Assembly: GCA_900239685.1 (NCBI GenBank)
Contig: OENT01000743.1
Location: forward strand, 1 to 64,000
Length of the DNA stretch: 64,000 nucleotides
Direction: 5' to 3'
Source of the DNA: Rotaria macrura
Taxonomy: Eukaryota; Rotifera; Eurotatoria; Philodinida; Philodinidae
Part shown: in pieces, positions 24,464-37,322 of the stretch
Layout: the number at the start of each line of letters is the position of its first letter
Numbering within the stretch: the stretch's first letter is position 1
Notes under the pieces: generated by a model
What the model saw: only the letters and a program-made list of their open reading frames with translations
Databases searched by the model: none
Told to the model about the DNA's origin: nothing
Made by a program: the position numbers and the translations under genes

Positions 24464-27400
24464 ACTGAAAATTTAAGAAAAAAAAGAGAAAAGAAAAACC
24501 ATTGTTCTTTCTTCAGGATTTATTGTAAAATAATATGAGATATAGAATCTAAGCTGTTTTTTCTTTTCATTATTCAATACAATGAATGACAAAGAGGATT
24601 ACTGTTTGCTGTCTATGTTTATTCATAGACGTTATACACATATCGAATGACTTCTTCTGTTTCGTCGTTCATTCTATGCACATCCGGCATCGGAACTAAT
24701 CTATCACTTTTTCTTTTTGTTTTGCTTTTACTTACCTGACTCTCATTTTCACGTTCACGCATATGTGCATATATAGACTTGTCAATTTTTGAAATGAGTA
24801 AACCAAGAGGGAGAGAAAGAAGAAGAAGAAGAAATGAAGCTGTAGTTGTATATGTGCATGCATATAAAGAAAATAATTTTCTTGTTGTCGTCCACTACAT
24901 TTTCTTTTTCTTCGCTCGCACTCTCTGTCGGTCATCGTAGAACGAAAGAAGAAGGAGAAAAACCAGAAGGAAAAAAAAAACAACAGGAGGCAATTAGAAC
25001 AGATGGCCAGGTGATTCATTTGAGCAGAAAATTAAGCTTAACATCACCATAATACTAATGATTTCAATGTTTGATTGATTCTGTGATGATTATACTGATA
25101 GGATGTCAAATTTCAAAACAGAAAATAGATTTAATTTATTTTTTCTCATACAAATAAACAATCGTTCAACTTGTTGGCTATGATTTGATAACGATTGACG
25201 TTGAACTCTTGTAAAATAACTTCTCACTAAGAGCAGATGTATATCAGTAAATAGTCGGATTTGCTATTGGACAGGTGACAAATAAGAATTGGTCATTCGA
25301 GTAGCGATGGTACTGAAGTGTTACACACACTACTTGACAGCTTGGTATCGAACAGTACACCCATGATCATTCGAGCTATTGTAAGATTTTAAACAAAACA
25401 AGAATTCATTCTTCCAGTAAGTTTATGATCGTTCTCAATGTGCATTTCTGTTTTTTTTTTTCGTTATCAATGCAACGGAAATCAGTGAACATAGACAAGA
25501 GAAGTGTTTGTTCATTAATTGAATAGATATGAATAATCAAATAAATGTAAATTAGTTTCTCAGTTAGGATCAAATTACAGCAAAAGATTTCTCTCGAATT
25601 TTGATACTGTCATGATGTAACATGAATATTATTATTAGTTTTTCTTCTTTTCCATTACACTGATTATTCAACAATGATATCGAGTATTTCTCTAATTCCG
25701 AAAGAAAGAAATTAAAATTTGTATATTTTTTTTCCATTTGTCTTCTTTTATGTTTCGATATTCATCATACATCGATGATACAAATCATTTCTTGTCTTCT
25801 ATTCAAATAATAAATTTCATAATCAATTGAATATGTTCGATGTTCAGTCTATGAAATATTCATTATTTTGTTTGCTCTTTTTCAATCGAACAACGGCCTC
25901 AATATTAGCTTGCCTTTGGACATACATATAAGTAAGAGAGGATAAAAAAACATCGTTGACCGGTAGACAGGAAAAGTGTGCTTATAATCAATGTATACAA
26001 TAAAAAGAAGAAAAAAAAACTATTTCTTTTTCTGCTGTTTTTTTTTGTTTCGATCAAAGAAAAAATGTACCAAAAGATTTGAGTCATATTTTAGCATGAT
26101 CATATTGTTTTATATCAACAAATGATCAAAAGAAGAAAAGAAAAATATGATGAGTTGGTGTCAAATTTCATCTTAGAGACAAATTATCTTATCCATTTTC
26201 TAATTATTTCAAATTACATAGATAATTTTTTTTATCCATGAGTAAATTGAATTATTTTGATATTTTTTCATTTTACTTTGTATATGTTATTGGAGAAGAT
26301 GAGATTATCACAATTTATTTCTTCTTCGTTTTCTTTTTCCTTGGTGTAAAGCTCTTAAATAAACAAAATGCTTTTTAACAGGAAACAGTTTTCTCGTGCA
26401 TAAACAATCTATCATATGTTTCTATTGCTCGAATACAAATCATCATTTTCTTCGTTTTATTTGTTTCTATCTATAACACATTGACTGATGTTATGATTAA
26501 CCGAAGGCTAATTTTCGATGTTAGTTGTTTTTTAAATTAAGGATCGAGTGTTTATATTATATTATATTGTTTTTTCTTCAAGAATATGCTAGATGATCTT
26601 TACGAGTTCAAGTTGAATTACAATTGGTTCAATTATATGTTATGACACTTAGGAGATGCCATGATTATTTTACATACGACTAGTCTATGAAACCGTAATA
26701 GGACAACTTCTTCTTTTTTTCTTTTTTGCTAGCATTTATATTGCATCGTGTTGTAAACGGTTGAACGAGTTAGGTAACACATGATATATAATACGAGAGA
26801 ATATACCACAGGGGGGGGGGTCTTCGTTTATTCTATTCAAAGAGAAATTAGAATAGAATATTCAACTGATATCTCTCGTAGAAAAATTTCATAACCGTCG
26901 AATGAATACATTGTTATTGATTCTCTCATAGATTTCTTTTCGATTAATCTATCAGTATTATAATGAAACAACGAATTTCTCGAGAAATAATTAATACACG
27001 ACTGATATATCTCAATGCATTGTGAATTAATTAAAATATGAGTACAAGTTTTCATAAATGTTAATTAAATTTTGGTCGAATTTTTTTTTTCATACACACC
27101 TATCAATGAAAGTAAAAAGAAATGACAATCGTTTATGTCAAGAGATAAAAATGCCATTTAAAATACTACGTGCATAATATCCTATCAATTATAAATGAAT
27201 AGATTTGGTTTCTATTCAAACAGAAAAGTAATGTATTGCATTATTTTGTATAATAAAGCGAGCGGATTCAATATTTTTTTATGAATAAATAAATTATAGA
27301 AGCTTATGCTCGTTGGACTAGATCGACAGTTATTAATAGTTATATAGTTTATATATTAGAATGAAATACCAGTGCTGCTCGGTGTTATTTGACACCGATG

Positions 27401-27782
27401 AAAAGGAGATGAATGAATTTTATTTTTTATAATTCTATATGGAAATAAAAATGCCATGAAATATTTTAAGGAAATATTTTGTATACTATCGTATTTCGAT
27501 AATTTGGCACTTATAGCTAGTTGTTACCCTAAGGCGGCATCTATCGTCTGTTTAAATATAGAATAATCATTCATTTAATTAACTTATTTTCTTTTTTGAA
27601 TATGAGATTTAACGAAGAAAACAAATTTCGATATATCATTTTTCAATGAAGTCTGATGAAAGAATTCTGTTTGGTTGAGATAGAAATCAAATTGAATTCT
27701 TGTTGGTAAGACCTCGATATACGACTTATTATTATTGACCAGGTAAATCGATCTTTCGTGCAGTGCGTACTGCGCGTTGATC
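24464..27782. other. Divergent intergenic region between plexin and BTBD1/2
   Basis: The two genes point away from each other, so this 3.3 kb should hold both promoters. It has GA-rich/CT-rich low-complexity DNA at 24800-25000, poly-T and poly-A runs, and a G10 run at about 26811-26820. No ORF with codon-like character was found. Confidence 0.5.
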
Positions 27783-29975
27783 ATGCCAAAAGCTAATGGT
27801 TCATTATCATTTGGTTCGCCTCATCCGCCGATTCCACTTCCTGATCATCATAATCATCCAGTACAACGTCGTTCTTCTACAATACTAAATGAAGCGACAA
27901 GTCTTCCTCCGCCAGCCAATGCTGTATCCTCGAACATACATACTGAACATGATAATGACGATTGTCAAAATAAACAAATAATTAGTTTGCCATTCAATTG
28001 GCAGGTAAAAACGAGGACTGTTTTTGATTCTTTTCTTATCTTTGCCTCAGGCTAAAATCAAAGTCCAAAATCCATCAAGGTAATTTTCATCCACTATGAT
28101 CTAAGTACATAATCTAGATAGTTAAAAAGAAAATCAATATTTAATTCAGTTTGAGAACATGATTGCTTGAAAATGTGTTTTTTTTCTTTCGTTGCTCGAT
28201 TATGGCATCATGTGTTCTCTACACATCTGTAATTCTACTGTTGTATATTCTTATTTCTATAAGAAAACATCTAGATAAAACTATTACGATCGGAATAGAA
28301 TAACTTTACTTTGTTATCTTTCTAACGACTTCATCAGTCCTCGTATTTTTCAGAACCACTGAATTGAGTGTACTCAAATATAGGATAAGTAAAATGTTGA
28401 CTTCTGTTGAGATTCATAACTGCATTTCGTGAATCCATCGTCAATACATGTCATATGTATATTTTTCGTATATCTATATTTAGGCTTCAAAATTTTCTCT
28501 CAACGATCGTATATCAGCATTATGCTTAAATGAATATATGGCTGATATACATTTTGAATTAAATGACAGTGATGAATTAATTCCTGCACATAAATTTGTT
28601 TTAAGTGTTGGTTCTTGTGTATTTGAAGCTATGTTTCAACGAAATAACGAATCTTTATCATCCATTATTCATGTGCCTGATATGGAAACTTATGCATTTC
28701 GTACATTATTAAGATTTTTATATGGTGATTACAATACTCCATCATTATCTATAACACATGATACTGTTATGTCAATATTGTATGGTGCAAAAAAATACTG
28801 TGTACTCGGACTCGAACGTCTTTGTGTAGATTTTCTAAAGAAAAATATATCTATTGAAAATGCATTGATATTATTAAGTCAAGCTCGTTTATTTGATGAA
28901 GCACAATTAGCAGCACAATGTTTAGAAGTTATCGATAAAAATGCTATGTATGCTTTACAAACACCTGAACTACTTGACATTGATTTAGACACATTAATGG
29001 CTATTTTAAAACGTGATACATTAGGTGTAAGAGAAATTAAATTGTGGCAAACGTGTATTGCATGGGCGAAAAATAAATTATCGAATAATCAATCAATAAC
29101 ACCCGATATGATTCGACAGACATTAGGTGGAGCTTTAAAATTAATACGATTTCCTTTGATGAGTCAAGAAGAATTTGCACAAGGTCCAGCACAATCAGGA
29201 ATTTTAACTGATAAAGAAATTATTTCAATATTTTTATATTTTAATTTACCATCGAAATCCTATAAATTATGTGATTTCGATGATGAACCGCGTAGTACAT
29301 TTAAAGAATACATTGTTAATCGATTTCGTGAAGGTGAAGTTGAACATCGATGGTCATATTCTGATGCATTCGATAGAATTAGATTTAAATGTGATAGACG
29401 TCTGTTAATAGCCGGCTATGGACTTTATGGAAGTATAAGAGAGCCTTTTGAATATAACGTTCATATACAAGTAAAGGAAAATTTACACGCTTCTCTTTTC
29501 TTTTTTTTCTAGAAATTTTTTTCGCTTCTTTTTTTCTAAATATTAGTTACATCATCTCGATTCTGGTCGGATATTAGGTGAAAATGAAACAACATTTATG
29601 GCTGATGGATCATCATCTACATTTCGTGTGTCATTCAAAGAACCATTAGAAATTCAACAAGGAGAATATTATGTTGCAAGTGCTAAACTTAAAGTATCTC
29701 ATCGTGAATGATGTAGTGTGTAGAACAAGGAGTTGATTATTTGTTGTATCTTCTAGGGGCCAGACTCCTTCTATGGTATTAATGGTTTACGTCGAATAAC
29801 ACATGATTGTGGTCTTGATGGAAAAGTCACATTTCATTTTGCATATGGTAAAATTTTATATGATTGATTATCTTTGATTTTATCTTATCATTATGATTTA
29901 TTTTTAGCATCCGGAGAAAATAATGGATCAAATGTCGATGATGGACAAATACCTGAAATAATTTTTTGTCTATAA
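27783..29975 (+). CDS. BTBD1/2: BTBD1/BTBD2-type BTB-BACK-PHR protein, 504 aa
   Basis: Five exons join in phase: 27783-28004, 28484-29470, 29547-29693, 29757-29847, 29908-29975. Proteins of this family are substrate adaptors for cullin-3 ubiquitin ligases and bind topoisomerase I; the role here is inferred from family. The N-terminus (1-70) is low-complexity, rich in Pro and His, ending FNWQ, as in relatives. A BTB domain follows (MADIHFELN, IPAHKFVLSVGS, about 93-195), then BACK (ARLFDEAQLAAQCLEVID, RDTLGVREIKLW, GPAQSGIL). The C-terminal PHR part has DRIRFKCDRR, GYGLYGSI, GPDSFYG and ends DGQIPEIIF. Full family length is kept. KGPDSFYG resembles BTBD1/2 more than BTBD3/6. The first ATG lies about 20 nt after an acceptor-like TTTCGTGCAG. 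Confidence 0.94.
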
Positions 29976-31686
29976 TAATTTTTTGTTATTCTTCGTTTCT
30001 CATTCCACATTTGTTTTTTAGACTAGTAGATAGTCTATTTTTTTTTTCTATAAATATATATACGAGTAAATTAAATATTTGACGAAAAAAGAATATCAAC
30101 AACAGTATGAGAGAATTTCCCATGAGAATAGAATTTGAAGAGAAAAAAATATGACCAAATTTTTTTCTAGACTACAAAAAATAATATACATTTTCGATGA
30201 TTATTGGTTAGAAGACATTGGAATTCAAAAGCTTTGCAATATCAAAACAAATATATTGTACTATGGTTTTTCTGTCTATGTTAGATATAAGACATGTTTC
30301 TCAACCGTCTACAAAATATTAGTTGAGATCAGTTCTGCTTCCGTGTAAATCTATCATGTAGAATGTTATTTAACTCACGATCACAACTATCCAACGGAGT
30401 TATCATCGTGTCAGCTGTATAAACATATTATGTAAGTTGCTCAGTATGAGTGAAGCCATTTCACTATGACGATGAAGAATGAATCAAAAATGATTTATTC
30501 GGTTTGAAACCCATGAAAATTGAACTTTTTATTGAGCTCATATTTATATTGAATTATTTATATGTGTGTTGATGTGTTACTTATATATAATCATCGATTT
30601 TTATGACTGTCGTCTCCTTCAAAAAAAGATCAACGATCGAACATTAAGTCATGACGAACGATTGGTTCTAATTAAAACGACTTGTAAAGGAAACGTCATT
30701 TCTATACTCATGGCTATACATAAATCGAAAATGATTCAATTAGCTTTTTTCTTACTTATCTTCGAGAAGTTTAATTTTTATAAAAACTAAAGTTTTCTTC
30801 TAATCTTGAAACATGCGAAAAAAACGAACGTATTCTTACCCGTTGGACAAATACTTATTCACGCGTGCGTACGAATATTTAATACTTTGTAAATTGACTA
30901 TATCGGTATTACTAAATGCCAATCATATCAACAAAAGACTGATCCCTTTGCGTCAATAAATAGAATTAATATGCTGGAGTTTTTCTCGTTGTCTGAAAAA
31001 TAATCATTTTTTCTATTTCATTAACTCATAAAAAGAACATGTTTGATTTTCTTTCATAAAACTACACAACATATATTGAAAACTATCTAACAACACAGCC
31101 AATCTACGAAATTTCACAACTTTAAAATATCATTCATAACGTATTGTAATTAGCTGTACGTATGAATCGAATGCGACAGACGAATATGAGATACGGAGTT
31201 TAACACAAAATTTCACGCTTTATGAAATAAACGATATATGATTTTTTTTCTCTCGACTACTTACACAATTTCAGACACACTGTTCGACTAATATATGATT
31301 ATAAAAGTTAATATTTTATATGTTTAAAGGAAAAGAAAGATGTCGTCCGATAAAGACATGCACCATTCATACTTATAAATTAAGAAGATACATCTGGTGA
31401 TAAACATCTATGCACATGAACAAATGTGTGATGTTTGTATAAATGATATGAATCTCTGTATTATAGAGCAAAGAAAAAAACGAATGAATAACGTATTTAT
31501 TTGCAGTAGTCGTTTTTTTTTAATAATATCAGAAACTAAGATATGATATGATATGTGGGAGAAGAAAATGTACACACGAGCAGCAAATCTATATAATCAG
31601 TATTCGTTGCCTACATTTCTTAGACATCGAAGGATAAATTAATCTGCCAGTGATCGACGATAAGTTCTAATAACAAGCAAGAAATA
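29976..31686. other. No gene seen
   Basis: Intergenic AT-rich DNA between BTBD1/2 and the first troponin I gene. Short ORFs only. It should contain the BTBD1/2 3' UTR and the troponin I promoter, but no motif could be supported. Confidence 0.5.
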
Positions 31687-34600
31687 ATGGTTGATGAGGT
31701 AATGAAATTGATTGAACTCATTTTTTGTTCATTGAAATCGAAAATTGATTTGTAACATTTCGTCATAGAAATAGTTATTAGTCAGAAGAACATGGACTAA
31801 TGGTGTTTGCAAAAGATTGGGAATAAATTCTTTATTCATTCAAATCATTTGAAAGCAACCTATCGAATAGAATGTATCTTGGAAATAAATTACATAAAAC
31901 ACGTATGAACTCTTCAAATAAGGTTTTCAGTTACGAATGATCACGTAAGATTTCACAAGTATTGAAACATTTAAAATTAACATGAGTGAAAATTTTCTAT
32001 TCGAAGAAAAAATCATTCAAAGTTAAGATCATTTTCCTTAACTGTCGATCTTCGAGTCTAGTTAATATAGAACACACCATTTGTCAACAGAAACATTTTG
32101 ATAATATTTGAAAAAACAGCATCAAAAAGTACTTAGTAAGTTCTAAAATTCATAGTAAAGAAAAATAGTAGACTATGGACAAAAACGTATCAATGACACT
32201 ATCGGCATCTGTTTCAACGAGTAAGTTTATCAATGGATCAAATATCATACATAGTTTATCTGTACGAAACGAAGAAAAAGTCATAGTTTCGAAGAACATT
32301 ATACGTTGTTTACAGTATCATTTTCTTTCATCTATCATAAATATATCAATACATTTTTGTGGATATAAACTACGAAGGCATGTAGTGAATCGTTTCGATA
32401 TCGTCATAAAAGAATTTAGAAATAGATGTTGCAATGTGTCATTTTTATTCACTACTCATCATCGTATGCGATCAAAATCAAGTATAAATACTTCTCCTTT
32501 TTTTTCTTCTTCTTCTATTCAACTGTAAGAATAATTAAGAAAAATTTTGTTAGATATTATCTAAGTGAAACTTTGCAAATTGATGAGATTTCCAAAACTA
32601 CGACATAAGTCTGAATTTATTGTCAACACAATGACTGCTTCTATTTTCTGTCTATCTAGAATAAAACTAATTTCTAACAGATTTTACACAAGAAGAATAA
32701 ATGCAATACGCATTACTCTATTTGATACAGTAAACAAGAAGTATCACTACCAGATCCACAGTACCATAGCTTGCCATAGAAGCAAACTAATGCGAACATT
32801 TTTATTGCCTAGAAATTAATATTTACTTATATTGAAGAGCATCTAATTTTCTCATAAGACAAATTTCATAAGATCTAATCGAATATGAAAAAAAAATATG
32901 TATAGAAATGCGGCTAGATCTTGTTTCTTCTATTTTATTTTCAGGATCGTGAATTCATCGAAGAAGAAAGAAGAGCTCGAAAGAAAGCTGATCGCGAGCG
33001 TAAGCGTCAAGAGGCTCGTGATGCAGCTGAAAAAAAGAAGCGCTTTGCTCTTACACCTGAAAAGAAGCGAAAACTTCGAGTTAGTTTCATTGTTTACCTT
33101 TCTAATATGTATATTAGACGTCTATATATCTATTAACTATTTAGCTCCTTATTATGAAGATGGCAACAGAAAATTTGAAATATGCTGCTGAACAACGTTC
33201 AGCTGCACGTGAAAAATACATCGAAGAACATGTTAAAGTCTTACCGAATGATTTAAATTCACTTAATGAAGCTCATCTTGTTTCATTAGTTAAAGAATTT
33301 CATAAACAATTATGTGATATTGAAGAATCACGATACGACCTTGAAATGAAAATTCGCCAACAAGATTATGAAGTAAATCAAACTAATTTATGATAAAACA
33401 AAATATTCGGTTTGTAAAACAGATGATTACTTGAAAAGTTAATTACTAAGAAATCAAATTTGTTCAGTAGATTTATAAAATCGTATGCGAACAATCAAAC
33501 AAACTGATGGTTAGATGAAGACAATGAAAATGTGCTACTGTATAGTTCACTTTCGTTTTCTTCTTTTCTTTGTTTCCTTGTACATAAGGCCACCATGATT
33601 GAGTTATTGTGTTGATCGATACATATCCAAATAGTTCTGTGCGTTGAAACCTCAATACTTTCAGCCATGAAATGACTTTGTACTCGATAATAACGATTGT
33701 TTCTCACAGATCGGTCGCTAATGCCATTGTGACATAGATCTTTTTCTATGACGCGTAGATGATCAGTTATTATCAATGGTGAACGCTAGAAATTCATGGT
33801 CAAACTGACATTCTGCTCTGAAATACAACAATATAGTATCTAGGCTAGAAATAATATGGACTTATGAATTTGTCAATAGGCGGAACTTCATCCTTGAAGT
33901 TAGTTGAAAAATAAGGCTATTGTTTCTTTCTTGTACCATATGATGCAAATACTCTATGTATATGTCGTATGCGTAGGTAATTTTTGCTTCTATCCCTATT
34001 CTCGGATTTCAGCTTAATCGACGAGTAAACAAAATGTTGACGTAGTATAATTTGTCTATTGGGATAGAGATGCAATGATTCCTATGATGAAATAAATTGA
34101 AATTATCTATGTAATGGATGATCATGATAGAATAGAAACATGTTTTAGAATGAACATTTCAAAATATAGCAAGAATCATGCATTTAATTGAAAGTATAAA
34201 ACAGAAGTTAAAAATATAAAAGTATGAATATTTACTCGAACAGATGCTCGTAGTTTATATAAAACACATTTGAAAGATACTGTCAAAAGAATTGCTAATG
34301 TGCACTGTTATTTCGTCTCAACTGCTAATTGTATAAAACATAAAGTATATATTTCATCAGCAACGATTGAGAAATTCAACTGTCGATGATTTCATCTGTT
34401 TTACTGATCATATAAATCATATTAGATATTAAACAAACTTCGAATAACGAAAGAATAAAGTTGTGTTTTGTTTTTCTCTTTTAATTTATTTAGATTAATG
34501 AATTAACTATAAAAATTAATGATATTAAAGGAAAATTCATTAAACCAACATTAAAAAAAGTATCGAAAACTACACAAAAGTATAAATAAAAATCATTTTT

Positions 34601-34824
34601 ATAGAAAACAAAAAAGTCAAGAACATTATATTGATTAACATTCATTTAGAATACAAAAATTACAAAAGCCCAAAGAAGATGAAATTGATTTTCGTGCACA
34701 TCTTAAACAATCAACTAATAAATTTGCACTTAAAGACGAATGTAAAGATGAAGATAAAGTTAATTATCGAGAACATATACAACGTAAATCAATTAAAAAC
34801 GAACATCATCATGACGAAGAATAA
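31687..34824 (+). CDS. TNNI: Troponin I, first tandem copy, 211 aa
   Basis: Five exons: 31687-31698 (MVDE), 32945-33079, 33145-33372, 34494-34579, 34650-34824; phases agree (636 nt). Troponin I is the inhibitory subunit of the thin-filament troponin complex and blocks actomyosin until calcium binds troponin C. The second exon encodes the basic helix ([20 protein letters not shown], ending [10 protein letters not shown]). The third encodes the troponin T-binding coiled arm ([12 protein letters not shown] ... [14 protein letters not shown]). The fourth holds the inhibitory region ([18 protein letters not shown]). The C-terminal exon has [10 protein letters not shown] and ends in a His/Glu-rich tail. 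Compared with the downstream copy it lacks one intron in the third exon, has MVDE instead of MADE, and has a different tail. The first and third introns are 1246 and 1121 nt. Confidence 0.92.
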
Positions 34825-35744
34825 ATATTTTCTTAAACATGACTCCTAGATAATTATATTCATTTTTAATTTCACATTTAGTTTTATCTTCCGTAGAACA
34901 TATAGCAAACAAATCATGTTTCTTCTTCTTTTTATCTTATTTTAAATTTCATTACATAAAAAGTAAATATTTCTATGAAAAATACAAACAAGATAGATCG
35001 AATATCTATTTATTTAATTGTCAACATTGTTATATCTATTACAAAGTACAACATTTTTCACACGATACTTCGATTGATTCGTGTGGAAAATAATAAATAT
35101 GACAAATGTAGGAAAGAATAAAGATTGTTGAGAGGCTTTTTTTTTTTTTTGTTTTTGATATTTTTTATCTGTGGTTTAGATTAATATTTTGGTAGAAAAA
35201 TTCTACATGTAATCCATCATCGTAGAAAAGAAATGAGAATAGATAAAAAATATTGGCCTATTCCTCTTCGTTCTTTTCTCAAACATTTCCATATCCATAT
35301 GTATCCACATATGCGTACTGATGCGCATAAATGTTCGGGACAGAAGGGAACAATAACGAGCTTTCCGGCTTGCCGTCGATATCCCATATAAGCGCGTATA
35401 CAAGCATACGCATCCGTACAAAAATTGTAACGGGACTCCTATTTCTCTTTCTTTTTTTGCATAACTTCTGCGTAGAATTGTATAAACAGATATTTTAGGA
35501 ACACGACAAGCAGCTTCGTTTTTTTTTCCTAGTTTTTTCTCTGCCTCTCTCTCTCTCTCGTTTAGCCGCTGCGCTGTTCTGTTTGTGGCCTATCCACGGA
35601 TTGATATTACCAGGAAAAGAAAAAGAATAAGTGTTTAGTACTAACATCATCATCATCCAGTGTCTGTCTTGCTTTTGCTTCTTTACAAGATCAACGAAGG
35701 ACAGAATCCAAACCGACAAACCAACTGATAGTTAAACATTAACA
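34825..35744. other. Spacer between troponin I copies
   Basis: About 0.9 kb. It carries AATAAA-like signals for the upstream gene near 35085-35120, a T-run, and a CT microsatellite at about 35541-35560. It presumably includes the promoter of the second copy. Confidence 0.5.
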
Positions 35745-37144
35745 ATGGCTGACGAGGTAATAAACTATTGAAGTCAAATTGTTTTATCAATGTAAAATAA
35801 TCTATGTTATTCAACACGACTGAACATTATGCATGTATATTACGATTTCATAATCAATTTCCATGTTATCTGCTTTTGCACGTATATTTTCTTTAAAAAT
35901 ATGTATTTTGTATACAATCAGCTCGATTTCCATGACAATAACTTTATCAAAAACGAAACGTTGTTTCGCATTCCATTCATACAAGTAATTCGTCCTTGAT
36001 TTCATTATGCATGTATTTCTACGACTAAATCTCATCATTACAATACAATCTTCTTTTGTTTACGATTTTATTTTACATAATGTTACTAAAAAAGATTATT
36101 TCATATGAAACTATACATTGTCTCATATAAAATAATTATTTTCATGTTGTATAGTTCGCAGCATGATATAGATAGAAATGAAGAGTTGTAGGAAATTAAT
36201 ATATTTCTTGAAATAATAAAAATATATTTACTTCATTAGGACCGACCACTCACTGAAGATGAAAAGAAAGCCCGCAAGAAAGCTGATCGTGAACGTAAAC
36301 GTCAAGAAGCTCGTGATGCTGCTGAAAAGAAGAAACGCTTCGGTTTAACACCTGAAAAGAAGCGTAAACTTCGTGTAAATATTATTCACTAACATGATTT
36401 TTTTTTTGTTTTCGATTAATTTTTGTTATTTTCTCTTTTTCTACTTCTATTACGCTTAGCTTTTAATTATGAAAATGGCCACTGAAAATCTTAAGGGCGA
36501 ACAACAACGTCGTTTGGAAGCAAGAAAGAATTTTATTGAATCACGTTTGAAACCACTTGATGATCTTAGCTCAATGAGTGATGGTAAAGTTTTTCTTCTA
36601 ATCAACTATCTCGAAAACAAAACTAACAAATAAACATGTTTCTTTTTTTTCTAATCTTAGCTCAAATTAAATCACTTTGTCAAGATCTTCACAATCAATT
36701 AAAAACAAATGAAGAAAGTCGTTATGATCTTGAATTTAAAATTCGTAAACAAGATTATGATGTAAGAATATGAAAATCTCTATCATGTTATACATATCTA
36801 TTCGTCTAGATCAATGAATTAACAATAAAAATTAATGATATCAAAGGTAAATTTGTCAAACCATCACTTAAGAAAGTCTCAAAAACTGAACAAAAGTAAG
36901 TTTGAAAATATTCTTTTCCACATGAAGTTTTTTTCTATTTTGATAAAATACTCGAAAAAAAAATAACAGGTTGAACAAAATGAAGAAACCAAAAGAAGAT
37001 GAACCCAACTTTCTTAATATGGCCAACTTAAAACAATCGACAAATAAATTTGCTCTTAAAGAAGAACAAGAAGAAGAAAAAATTAATTATCGTGATCAAG
37101 TTCAACTTAAGTCAGCCAAAGAACACAAGGAAGAAGACGCTTAA
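35745..37144 (+). CDS. TNNI: Troponin I, second tandem copy, 210 aa
   Basis: Six exons: 35745-35756 (MADE), 36240-36374, 36460-36583, 36661-36761, 36810-36895, 36970-37144; phases agree (633 nt). The architecture is that of invertebrate troponin I: basic helix ([20 protein letters not shown]), coiled troponin T arm, inhibitory region (GKFVKPSLKKVSKTEQK), mobile domain ([11 protein letters not shown]) and a short Glu/Lys tail ending EEDA. Copy B has an intron after SMSD that copy A lacks. The shared 12-nt first exon, splice phases and order show origin by tandem duplication. An acceptor-like CAACTGATAG lies 13 nt before the ATG. Poly(A)-like AATAAA sites follow at 37271-37306. The 3' end faces that of the first channel gene, 178 bp away. 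Confidence 0.95.
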
Positions 37145-37322
37145 TGACATATGCATTTCAAGTCTTCATATTTTGGACATAATATATTTATGATTTTTTT
37201 TTAACCCTCTTTCTCTTTTTCTTATTTGTTCTATGCAATACATATTCTCTCTTCTTCTTTAGCCATAATGATTAATAAAAAACAGCTAACAAAGATATTT
37301 AAATAAAAAACAACTGATCCTT

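Noticed and set aside
27777..27782. Upstream TTG start for BTBD1/2
   Set aside because: In-frame ATG at 27783 follows two codons later, and TTG starts are not expected in animals.
33473..33776. Overlapping minus ORFs in the troponin I intron
   Set aside because: They lie in the 1121-nt third intron of the first troponin I gene, show no motif and no splice signals.
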